Assembly: GCA_037133675.1 (NCBI GenBank)
Contig: JBAXNR010000003.1
Span: 25,657 to 89,656, forward strand
Source of the DNA: UBA4132 sp037133675
GTDB lineage: Bacteria > Pseudomonadota > Gammaproteobacteria > Methylococcales > Methylomonadaceae
DNA: 64,000 bases
Reading direction: 5' to 3'
The notes below the pieces were generated by a model. The model searched no databases. It was given only the letters and a program-made list of their open reading frames with translations, and was not told the origin of the DNA. Every line of letters starts with the position of its first letter. The stretch's first letter is position 1. Of this stretch, positions 33,915 through 40,366 are shown piece after piece. Position numbers and translations under genes: made by a program.

Positions 33915-34253
33915 ATGAAAGTAATGGTTATAAGTATTTTATTGGCACTATTCCCAGTAAATGTATACGCCATATCAGGCAATGAATTGGTGAAATCTAT
34001 GCGTGATTATGACAAATATGCAGCTGGTAATGGTGATTTTAAACAAAGCAGTATGGGTATGTATGTTGGATATGTGAGTGGAATTTTCGAGGCGATGAGG
34101 ATAGGGAGAGTCATTTGTCCAAATCAAGCTGTTGTCAACGGTCAGGCTATTGAGATTGTTTCAGGGTATATTAAGTCAAACCCAGAAAAATGGGATTTAG
34201 ACGCAATTAATTTAGTATATACACCTTTAATTTTGACATTCCCGTGCAGGTAA
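33915..34253 (+). CDS. Rap1a/Tai-like small periplasmic protein
   Basis: This 112-residue protein has a Sec signal peptide (cleavage after VYA-19). The mature region GNELVKSMRDYDKY, YVGYVSGIFEAMR, VICPNQAVVNGQAIEIVSGYI, NPEKWDLDAINLVYTPLILTFPC follows the pattern of the Rap1a/Tai domain, with two Cys likely forming a disulfide. Rap1a and Tai proteins neutralise type VI secretion amidase effectors in the periplasm. No amidase or T6SS gene is nearby, so an immunity role is only suggested by family. AAAGGA precedes the ATG. Confidence 0.6.
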   Translation: MKVMVISILLALFPVNVYAISGNELVKSMRDYDKYAAGNGDFKQSSMGMYVGYVSGIFEAMRIGRVICPNQAVVNGQAIEIVSGYIKSNPEKWDLDAINLVYTPLILTFPCR

Positions 34254-34289
34254 CCCGTAAATGAACGTAATAATAAACGTGATGTTTTG

Positions 34290-34314
34290 CTCCCAAACTG
34301 GAGTTCGGGAACGA
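34290..34314. repeat. Imperfect palindrome TCCCAAACT/AGTTCGGGA before hicB
   Basis: TCCCAAACT (34291-34299) and AGTTCGGGA (34302-34310) match in eight of nine positions, followed by ACGAG. It lies 36 bases before the hicB ATG. It resembles the 'GTTCCCA...TGGGAACGAG' intergenic repeats seen at 37839 and 39099 and could instead be a hicBA operator. Confidence 0.35.
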
Positions 34315-34345
34315 GATAGAATCAAATTTTGGCGAGATTAAAATC

Positions 34346-34576
34346 ATGCACTACACAATCAAAGCACAAATATATTCAGGCGAAGAATCAGGGTTTGTTG
34401 CTGAATGCGTGGATTTACCCGTTGTTACGCAAGGGCAAACTTTAGATGAAGTAGTGCAAAATTTGCGCGAGGCAATTGAGCTACATTTGGATGGTGAAGA
34501 CTTAGCCGCATTAGGTTTTAGTGCAAATCCGCCTATTGTGGTGAATTACGAAATGGCTGCGGTATGCCAAAATTAA
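34346..34576 (+). CDS. hicB: HicB-type antitoxin
   Basis: This 76-residue protein has the HicB partial-RNase-H fold pattern: MHYTIKAQIYSGEESGFVAECVDLP, VVTQGQTLDEVVQNLREAIELHL. It lacks a C-terminal DNA-binding HTH or RHH, being short. It overlaps the downstream hicA by 13 bases, with the antitoxin-first order. HicB binds and inhibits the HicA mRNA interferase. Confidence 0.85.
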   Translation: MHYTIKAQIYSGEESGFVAECVDLPVVTQGQTLDEVVQNLREAIELHLDGEDLAALGFSANPPIVVNYEMAAVCQN

Positions 34577-34806
34577 AGCGTTTAACCGCTAAAGAAATCC
34601 TTGCCATTTTCGCAAGTTTTGATTTTGTCCTTGTGTCTCAAAAAGGTAGTCATATAAAGCTAACGCGACACATTGCAGGTCAGAAACAAATTTTGACCAT
34701 TCCCAATCATACCGAATTAGATACTGGGACTTGCAAAGCCATTTTCCGACAAGCCAGTCGTTACATTAATTTGTCTGAGCTTTATCCTCATTTTTATAAT
34801 GATTGA
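34564..34806 (+). CDS. hicA: HicA-type mRNA interferase toxin
   Basis: This 80-residue dsRBD-fold toxin has the catalytic His30 in SQKGSHIKLTRH, followed by LTIPNHTELDTGTCKAIFRQASR, both typical of HicA. It cleaves mRNA in a ribosome-independent manner in known cases. It is intact and follows hicB by overlap. It ends 33 bases before hprA. Confidence 0.85.
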   Translation: MPKLKRLTAKEILAIFASFDFVLVSQKGSHIKLTRHIAGQKQILTIPNHTELDTGTCKAIFRQASRYINLSELYPHFYND

Positions 34807-34839
34807 AACATTCCATCCACACATTCAATTTAAAATCTT

Positions 34840-35814
34840 ATGAGCAAACCCAAAATTATCGTTACCCGTCATTGGCCTGATGAAGTCGAAAACCAATTAA
34901 AAGTACTTTACGATGTGCAACTCAATGAAACCGATGTACCAATGAGTGCTGACGAACTCAAACACGCATTACAAACAGCCGATGCCGTTTTAACCACTGT
35001 TACCGATGCAGTCACTGCGGATGTATTAAGCGTTGAAAACAAACGCGCCAAAATTATCGGTCAGTTTGGTGTGGGTTATAACAATATCGACATTCAAGCG
35101 GCAAAAGCACAGGGCTTGGTTGTCACTAACACGCCACACGTTTTAACCGATTGTACCGCCGATATTGCCATGTTGTTATTGTTAATGTCTGCACGGCGTG
35201 CGTCAGAAGGCGAACGCTTAATTTATAATAAACAATGGACGGGCTGGACTCCAACGCAACTGGTCGGGCAAAAAGTCACGGGCAAAACCTTGGGCTTGAT
35301 TGGTTTTGGTCGTATCGCGCAAGCAATGGCAAAAAAAGCTCATCATGGTTTTGATATGAATATTTTGTTTTATGTGCCGTCTTCCATGCCAGAACAAGCC
35401 ATTATTGATGATTTACAAGCCACGCGCTGTGCCAGTGTTGAAGAGCTATTAGCACAATCCGATTTTGTGTCTTTGCATTGTCCAGGTGGCGCGGCAACCA
35501 AGCATTTAATTAATGAAGAACGCTTAAAACTCATGCGTCCAACCGCGCATTTAATCAACATGGCTCGTGGTGATGTGGTGGATAGCAATGCGTTGATTAA
35601 CGCTTTAAAAGCAGGTTGGATTGCAGGGGCGGGTTTGGATGTTTATGAGGGCGAACCCAATCTTAATCCAGAATTTTTGACCTTGAATAATGTGACATTA
35701 TTGCCACATTTAGGCAGTGCAAGCCATGAAACGCGAATAGCAATGGGCAATCGCGTGTTAGCAAATATAGCTGCATTTTTTGCGGGTAGCGAACCTAACG
35801 ATAGAGTCGTTTAA
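34840..35814 (+). CDS. hprA: Hydroxypyruvate/glyoxylate reductase (D-2-hydroxyacid dehydrogenase)
   Basis: This 324-residue enzyme has the NAD-binding motif GLIGFGRIAQAM (about 153-164) and the catalytic triad Arg243 (NMARGDVVDS), Glu272 (YEGEP) and His290 (LLPHLGSAS). In the serine cycle it reduces the hydroxypyruvate made by SgaA to glycerate. The sequence is closest in feel to glyoxylate reductases of the GyaR type, so preference between glyoxylate and hydroxypyruvate is uncertain. Context with sgaA supports the C1 role. Confidence 0.85.
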   Translation: MSKPKIIVTRHWPDEVENQLKVLYDVQLNETDVPMSADELKHALQTADAVLTTVTDAVTADVLSVENKRAKIIGQFGVGYNNIDIQAAKAQGLVVTNTPHVLTDCTADIAMLLLLMSARRASEGERLIYNKQWTGWTPTQLVGQKVTGKTLGLIGFGRIAQAMAKKAHHGFDMNILFYVPSSMPEQAIIDDLQATRCASVEELLAQSDFVSLHCPGGAATKHLINEERLKLMRPTAHLINMARGDVVDSNALINALKAGWIAGAGLDVYEGEPNLNPEFLTLNNVTLLPHLGSASHETRIAMGNRVLANIAAFFAGSEPNDRVV

Positions 35815-35871
35815 TTTTACCGAGTGGTTGCTTTGCTGATTATGCAAAGCAACACTCTTAGAAGTTGTATT

Positions 35872-36339
35872 TCATTGTGGCGGTTTTGCCAACGCATCCC
35901 GATAACGTTTTTCATCCACACCGCGAATCACATCACCGTTAATAATCACTAACGGCATTCCAATAAAATTGGGATCTATTTTCTTTTTACGCGCTGCCGC
36001 CTCAGGGTCGAGATCAATATCGTAAGCATTCACTACAACATGATTTTCTCGAAAAAATACAATCGCTTTATTGCTATAAGGATCCCAACTGGCATAGTAA
36101 ATATCCACTTTGGGAGCTGTACTTTTAGGCGGTGCTTTTACCTCTTCCTTAACAGGTTTCTTAACTGGCTTTCTATCAGAGAAGCCCGATTTTGAAAAAC
36201 TAACTTTTCCCTCGGAATCCACTGTTTTATGAACTTTTGTCTCTGGAACAAATTCTGATCCTGCGGCTACGGTAGTAGCCTGAGTCAAAAGTGGAAAAAT
36301 TGCCATTAACAAGAAAATAAATAGTTGATTAATACGCAT
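35872..36339 (-). CDS. Secreted glutaredoxin-like protein lacking the catalytic cysteines
   Basis: This 155-residue protein has a Sec signal peptide (MRINQLF to about 25). A DUF4124-like segment follows (VHKTVDSEGKVSFSKSGF), then a Lys/Pro linker and a glutaredoxin-like fold (about 77-150) with IYYASWDPYSNKAIVFF, GMPLVIINGDVIRG and a C-terminal helix. Where glutaredoxins have Cys-Pro-Tyr-Cys, this protein has Asp86-Pro-Tyr-Ser89, so redox chemistry is not expected. ATG 36339 is preferred over an ATG 30 bases upstream because AGG lies five bases before it and it opens the signal peptide. Role unknown. Confidence 0.65.
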   Translation of the reverse strand: MRINQLFIFLLMAIFPLLTQATTVAAGSEFVPETKVHKTVDSEGKVSFSKSGFSDRKPVKKPVKEEVKAPPKSTAPKVDIYYASWDPYSNKAIVFFRENHVVVNAYDIDLDPEAAARKKKIDPNFIGMPLVIINGDVIRGVDEKRYRDALAKPPQ

Positions 36340-36488
36340 GATGCCTATCCACAGAATGAAATATAACAAATTTGTAAGTGTAACATATTTTACCCATCAA
36401 TTTGATTTCACATCACCCTGTTATGGCTAGAAAAGCAAGCAATACAACGGTTAAAGACTTGGATTAAATCTGTTGATTTTACTTTGGG

Positions 36489-36524
36489 AATGACTGCCAG
36501 TCCTTTAAAGTACTGGCAGTCATT
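36489..36524 (-). terminator. 13-bp stem-loop directly after rhlE
   Basis: AATGACTGCCAGT (36489-36501) and ACTGGCAGTCATT (36512-36524) are perfectly complementary around a ten-base loop. It abuts the rhlE stop codon at 36525-36527, so it is placed to stabilise or end the rhlE transcript. There is no U-run. Confidence 0.5.
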
Positions 36525-37802
36525 CTATCGTGATCTTGTTCTACCCGTTTTTCCAGTCGAACGTTTATCACTGGCTTTCGCTGGTTTTTTGCTGTGCCGC
36601 AAATCTTTTTTGCCCGTGTCTTTATGCGGGGCATTCTTTTTCGGTGCATCGATGACTTTGAGTGAAACAGGCTCATAGCCCGTATCAGCAATACGCGGAA
36701 TTTGGCGTTTCAATAATTTCTCAATTTCCACTAATAAATACGCATCTTCTGGACAGACTAAAGAAACCGCCGCGCCTGATAGCCCTGCGCGTCCTGTGCG
36801 TCCGATGCGGTGGATGTAATCTTCTGCTACTTGCGGCAAATCAAAATTAATAACGTGCGGTAAATTGTCTATATCCAAACCGCGTGAGGCGACATCGGTG
36901 GCGACTAATACCTGTACTTTGCCTGTTTTGAAATACTCCAAGGCTTTGTTACGCGCTCCTTGGGTTTTATCACCGTGTAAAGCAACCGTGCGTATGCCGT
37001 CTTCTATCAATTGTTTTTCTAAACGGTCTGCGCCGTGTTTAGTGCGTACGAACACCAGCACTTGTTGCCAGTTATTACTGCCAATTAAATAAGAAATTAA
37101 CTCACGTTTATATTCCTTGCCGATGCCATAGACTATTTCTGAGACGTTGTCAGCAGTGGCGTTTTGTTTGGCAACCGCGACTTCAACAGGATTATTCAGC
37201 AACTGCGCGGCGAGGGCTTTAACGCCATTCGGCACGGTGGCGGAAAATAACAGTGTTTGCCGTTGTTTAGGTAACAAGCCCATCAATTGTTTAATGTCAG
37301 GTAAAAAGCCCATGTCTAACATTCGGTCGGCTTCGTCTAATACCAAAAATTCCACGTTGGATAGATTAACGGCGCGTTGCTTAACGTGGTCGATTAAGCG
37401 TCCTGTGGTGGCGATGATGATGTCACAGCCACGGCGTAATTGGCGGGTTTGCATTCCGATACTCGCGCCGCCGACGATTAATTCAGCGTGTAGCGGCGAA
37501 TTCGCGCCGTAAGTCTGCACGCTTTCATAAACTTGCGCGGCAAGTTCGCGGGTAGGTACTAAAATCAACGCTCGCACACGGCGTGGCGTTTGTTGTGGGT
37601 TGAACGTTTCCGTGAGTTTTTGTAATAACGGCAGGGTGAAACTGGCAGTTTTACCTGTGCCTGTTTGCGCCCCTGCCAGTACGTCTTTGCCCGCTAAGAT
37701 TAACGGTATCGCTTGTTCCTGCACAGGCGTGGGCGTGGTGTAGCCTTGTTCGGCTATGGTTTTTAGTAGGGTTTCGGATAAGCCGAGTTTGTTGAAGGTC
37801 AT
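36525..37802 (-). CDS. rhlE: DEAD-box RNA helicase, RhlE family (paralogue 1)
   Basis: This 425-residue helicase starts MTFNKLGLSETLLKTIAEQG (Q-motif region with TPTPVQEQAIPLIL). Motif I is AQTGTGKT, Ia PTRELAAQ, II VLDEADRMLD, III SAT, and motifs IV-VI are VFVRTKHGADRL, ATDVASRGLDI and HRIGRTGRAG. The basic C-terminal tail (KKNAPHKDTGKKDLRHSKK) binds RNA non-specifically. The frame extends 47 codons further upstream, but those residues are unlike any helicase and partly encoded by the 48-bp repeat, so ATG 37802 is taken. A second RhlE lies at 54122. Confidence 0.92.
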   Translation of the reverse strand: MTFNKLGLSETLLKTIAEQGYTTPTPVQEQAIPLILAGKDVLAGAQTGTGKTASFTLPLLQKLTETFNPQQTPRRVRALILVPTRELAAQVYESVQTYGANSPLHAELIVGGASIGMQTRQLRRGCDIIIATTGRLIDHVKQRAVNLSNVEFLVLDEADRMLDMGFLPDIKQLMGLLPKQRQTLLFSATVPNGVKALAAQLLNNPVEVAVAKQNATADNVSEIVYGIGKEYKRELISYLIGSNNWQQVLVFVRTKHGADRLEKQLIEDGIRTVALHGDKTQGARNKALEYFKTGKVQVLVATDVASRGLDIDNLPHVINFDLPQVAEDYIHRIGRTGRAGLSGAAVSLVCPEDAYLLVEIEKLLKRQIPRIADTGYEPVSLKVIDAPKKNAPHKDTGKKDLRHSKKPAKASDKRSTGKTGRTRSR

Positions 37803-37838
37803 AAGTGATTTTGTGTAGGTGGTTGAGTGTGTGTAGTA

Positions 37839-37886
37839 TGGCGCGGCGCGCCTAGACTGCATTCCCACGCGGCGCGTGGGAACGAG
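37839..37886. repeat. 48-bp inverted repeat, left copy (REP-like)
   Basis: This 48-base segment, TGGCGCGGCGCGCC at its left end and CGCGTGGGAACGAG at its right end, is an exact reverse complement of 39099-39146. It contains the inner palindrome TTCCCACGCGGCGCGTGGGAA. The two copies flank the DUF1566 gene in opposite orientation. The GTTCCCACGC...GCGTGGGAA core is typical of REP-like elements. Confidence 0.85.
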
Positions 37887-37893
37887 ATTATTA

Positions 37894-39018
37894 TTATTTT
37901 TTATGTACAAGCCGAATAGCAGCGGCATAATCACGACTATCACCTTTATAACGCTTACCAGAGGCGAAATCTATTACCAATGGACATGAACCAGTAAAAA
38001 AAGAAAAATCTGTATCAGAGGACATATATATTTTTTGAGGAGTATTAGGAAAGACCTCTGGATTTATAGTAACAGGTTTGTTTTCAAGTCTGACTAAGGT
38101 TCTTAACTCATCAATATTAGGTACACGCCAATCAGAATAACCTCCCCATTTATATTTTTTTGCTAGTTCTCCTGCAATTTGTAATGCTTGATTGCTATCA
38201 TATTCTTTTGCTTGCCCTACACATGATTGACCATCCCATTGCTGACCTACTGAACAACGCATCCATATTAGCTTTGTTGTTTTATCTATAGCTATGTCAT
38301 TTTTGATTAGATAATTTCCTATTACTTTTTCTGTAGTTTTCAAGAGATGATTTTTTAATTTTGTAATAGTTTCTTGTGTAATAGCCCGTAAAGCTTCTCC
38401 ATATTGTGGATGTATTCCAGCACTACTAAATAACTCTATATTGCCATCTGGCAGTTCGTAATAAAAAATTTTAGGAGAACCATTTATAGGATCAAAAAAC
38501 TCGGTTTCATCATCAATATCTAATTCTATCTTTTTTGGCTTTATTCCTTTTTTTTGATTTTCAAGACTAGCTATAATTTCTGGAATAACAGGTTTAAATT
38601 CAATTCTAAATTTTTTATCATAACCCGCTCCTCTCGAAAAAATAACACCATTCGGAGTACTGGCATAATAGCGAATAGGGTCTCCTGTTCGAGGATCAAA
38701 ATAAACATCTTGTCCAAATTTATGTAGTAAAAATGCTACAGTACCTGCAATTCCTATTGTGATTAACAAAACCTGAATCTTATAGCGACCCAATGTAAAA
38801 TACCATATAAAATAAGGTATGGTTGGAACTAATACTGCTGTTAAAACAATTGCTAAAATTGTTGAAAATTGATCATCAATATTTAAATTTATACTTACCC
38901 AATTAGCAATATCTGTATAAATATAAAAAACTACATTTAATCTTAAAATTGATAAGAGAGACCAAATAACAAAAAGGATTGAAATGCCTATAAGGAAGGC
39001 TTTTAATTTGTTTGACAT
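37894..39018 (-). CDS. Membrane protein with C-terminal DUF1566 (Lcl-type) domain
   Basis: This 374-residue protein has three N-terminal hydrophobic segments (about 8-30, 50-72, 78-98). Two tandem units begin YFDPRTGDPIRYYAST (about 110) and FFDPINGSPKIFYYEL (about 172), suggesting an internal repeat. The C-terminal DUF1566 domain (about 245-372) shows TKLIWMRCSVGQQWDGQSC, GGYSDWRVPNIDELRTLV and YAAAIRLVHK. It is clearly more AT-rich than its neighbours and is bracketed by 48-bp inverted repeats, so it is likely acquired. DUF1566 proteins are often cell-surface or secreted; the function is unknown. Confidence 0.7.
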   Translation of the reverse strand: MSNKLKAFLIGISILFVIWSLLSILRLNVVFYIYTDIANWVSINLNIDDQFSTILAIVLTAVLVPTIPYFIWYFTLGRYKIQVLLITIGIAGTVAFLLHKFGQDVYFDPRTGDPIRYYASTPNGVIFSRGAGYDKKFRIEFKPVIPEIIASLENQKKGIKPKKIELDIDDETEFFDPINGSPKIFYYELPDGNIELFSSAGIHPQYGEALRAITQETITKLKNHLLKTTEKVIGNYLIKNDIAIDKTTKLIWMRCSVGQQWDGQSCVGQAKEYDSNQALQIAGELAKKYKWGGYSDWRVPNIDELRTLVRLENKPVTINPEVFPNTPQKIYMSSDTDFSFFTGSCPLVIDFASGKRYKGDSRDYAAAIRLVHKK

Positions 39019-39063
39019 GTTATTACCTAAAATAATCAGGGTTAGTAAGGTAGGGTTATTATC

Positions 39064-39146
39064 GTTCCAACGCTCCGCGTTGAAATGCAGCCGTTGTTCT
39101 CGTTCCCACGCGCCGCGTGGGAATGCAGTCTAGGCGCGCCGCGCCA
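39064..39146. repeat. 48-bp inverted repeat, right copy, with an adjoining degenerate unit
   Basis: 39099-39146 is the exact reverse complement of 37839-37886. Just before it, 39064-39092 reads GTTCCAACGCTCCGCGTTGA then AATGCAG, a degenerate unit of the same GTTCCCACGC family. The block ends 14 bases from a RAYT transposase fragment, the enzyme class that mobilises REP elements. Confidence 0.8.
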
Positions 39147-39159
39147 CACATCCATCATA

Positions 39160-39391
39160 CTACCAATCCATAAAAACAGGCATCAACCCCTCCAATCCCG
39201 CGTAGTTCCTAGCACTGGAATACCGCCAATGCTCAGGCTTATCCACATACCCACGTTTCACAGGATTAAAATGACTGTAGTCCAACTTCTGCCGCAACGT
39301 TTCTGCATTTTGAATAAGCTGAGGGTGTGAACCTTCTTCCCAGCATTGATATTCCCTATCCAATTTATGCGCCTTGCGAAAAAATGCCCAC
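39160..39391 (-). pseudogene. REP-associated tyrosine transposase (RAYT, Y1_Tnp) C-terminal fragment
   Basis: The minus strand encodes WEEGSHPQLIQNAETLRQKL, DYSHFNPVKRGYVDKPEHWR and YSSARNYAGLEGLMPVF. This is the C-terminal signature of RAYT/IS200-like transposases (KL-YIH-NPV-RG-V--PE-WRYSS). The N-terminal HUH motif and most of the enzyme are missing. The fragment meets the 3' end of higA, so the upstream boundary is approximate. It cannot be active, but it fits the REP-like repeats next to it. Confidence 0.8.
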
Positions 39392-39395
39392 GAGA

Positions 39396-39797
39396 TTAAA
39401 TAAAAACGCTAGGCGATACGTCAAAGCGTTGTGCCAGTGCTTGAATCTGGCGGGTATTAAGCTGACGTTTACCGTTAAGAATTTCTGAAACGACACCTTG
39501 GCTACCGATTTCAGGTAAATCGCTTTGTTTCAGTTGATGTTCCTGCATGAGTAACGCTAACACTTCTTGTGGTGATACGTCAGGTATCGGGTAGTGTTTT
39601 TTTTCATACTCGGCTATTTGTGTGCCGACGAAATGCAATAACGAAGCTAACGGGTGTTGTTTATCTTCACCGACTGTATCAATCAGTTGATGCAATAAAT
39701 CGAGTCGGTCTTGGTATTGCTCTTCATCATTAGGTATAGCAACCAAGGGAGCGATGTCTTGCCAGTGGCTGCTTAATGTAGCAAGTGTGCTGTTCAT
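39396..39797 (-). CDS. higA: HigA-type HTH antitoxin
   Basis: This 133-residue protein has a helical N-terminal half and an XRE-like HTH at the C terminus (LALLMQEHQLKQSDLPEIGS, VVSEILNGKRQLNTRQIQALAQRF). This layout matches HigA antitoxins paired with HigB-type toxins. ATG 39797 is chosen because GAGGAT lies eight bases upstream; an ATG at 39836 is possible but poorly spaced. It follows higB, the toxin-first order usual for higBA. Confidence 0.82.
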   Translation of the reverse strand: MNSTLATLSSHWQDIAPLVAIPNDEEQYQDRLDLLHQLIDTVGEDKQHPLASLLHFVGTQIAEYEKKHYPIPDVSPQEVLALLMQEHQLKQSDLPEIGSQGVVSEILNGKRQLNTRQIQALAQRFDVSPSVFI

Positions 39798-39823
39798 TAC
39801 CTTATCCTCTATAACGATGGTAT

Positions 39824-40126
39824 TTACTGTTTCCATCGTCCTTTGTCATAGTCCGCGTGCGTTAGAACGTCACGGATATACACGGTTTTGGTGTTGTAGT
39901 GTATAGCGACGATTAAACGCACTTCGTTACCGTGAATATTAAACACAGTCAAATTTTTACCTTGCTCATTTTTAACGACATCGGCACTGGGAAATACCGC
40001 TCTTAATTCGTTAAAGTTGGAAAAATCGGTTCTCTTTAAAATTTTGTACAAAGCATTGAGTGATGATTCACTGGTAGGGTGTTTTGTGAAGAAGTCGCGT
40101 AGCATTGGGTAGGCGATGATGTGCAT
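39824..40126 (-). CDS. higB: HigB-type toxin (RelE superfamily mRNA interferase)
   Basis: This 100-residue protein starts MHIIAYPMLRDFFTKHP. It has LNALYKILKRTDFSNFNELR, then VFNIHGNEVRLIVAIHYNTKTVYIRDVLTHADYDKGRW, the hallmark of the HigB_toxin family. ATG 40126 is preferred (GGAAAAAG upstream) over an in-frame start 81 bases earlier. The toxin should cleave mRNA on ribosomes and be neutralised by the product of the next gene. A palindrome at 40240-40264 probably regulates it. Confidence 0.85.
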   Translation of the reverse strand: MHIIAYPMLRDFFTKHPTSESSLNALYKILKRTDFSNFNELRAVFPSADVVKNEQGKNLTVFNIHGNEVRLIVAIHYNTKTVYIRDVLTHADYDKGRWKQ

Positions 40127-40239
40127 ATCTTTTTCCGTATTAAAAAATAAAAATTTAAGTGTGATGCGCTCATATTGATTTACCCAAAAAATGTTATTTA
40201 ACATCACTCTAAATTTTTTAAAGTGACACCCTAATAGCT

Positions 40240-40264
40240 ATATTATCTCAAAATGAGATAATAT
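40240..40264. promoter_or_regulatory. 25-bp palindrome upstream of higBA, probable HigA operator
   Basis: ATATTATCTCA (40240-40250) and TGAGATAATAT (40254-40264) are perfect inverted copies around AAA. The site lies about 115 bases before the higB ATG. Antitoxins of this class usually autoregulate through such palindromes, so an operator role is inferred. Confidence 0.55.
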
Positions 40265-40323
40265 CAAGCATTTTCACTCCCCTAACAAATGCCGCACAAC
40301 AAAATAGGAATGATAAAAACAAA

Positions 40324-40347
40324 AAAAGAGCCTTGCGGCTCTTTTTC
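40324..40347 (-). terminator. Rho-independent terminator of the rimP-pnp operon
   Basis: AAAAGAGCC (40324-40332) and GGCTCTTTT (40337-40345) form a nine-base stem with loop TTGC. Read on the minus strand the stem is followed by a run of T. It lies 20 bases after the pnp stop. Confidence 0.85.
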
Positions 40348-40366
40348 GTTGCGGAGCTAAAAGAAC

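Noticed and set aside
37803..37943. 47-codon N-terminal extension of rhlE (paralogue 1)
   Set aside because: The residues do not resemble helicase sequence and are partly encoded by the 48-bp repeat; the ATG at 37802 starts exactly at the conserved MTFNKLGLSE.
39085..39330. Plus-strand 81-codon frame across the REP repeat
   Set aside because: It lies over the REP-like repeat and antisense to the RAYT fragment, which has clear homology on the minus strand.
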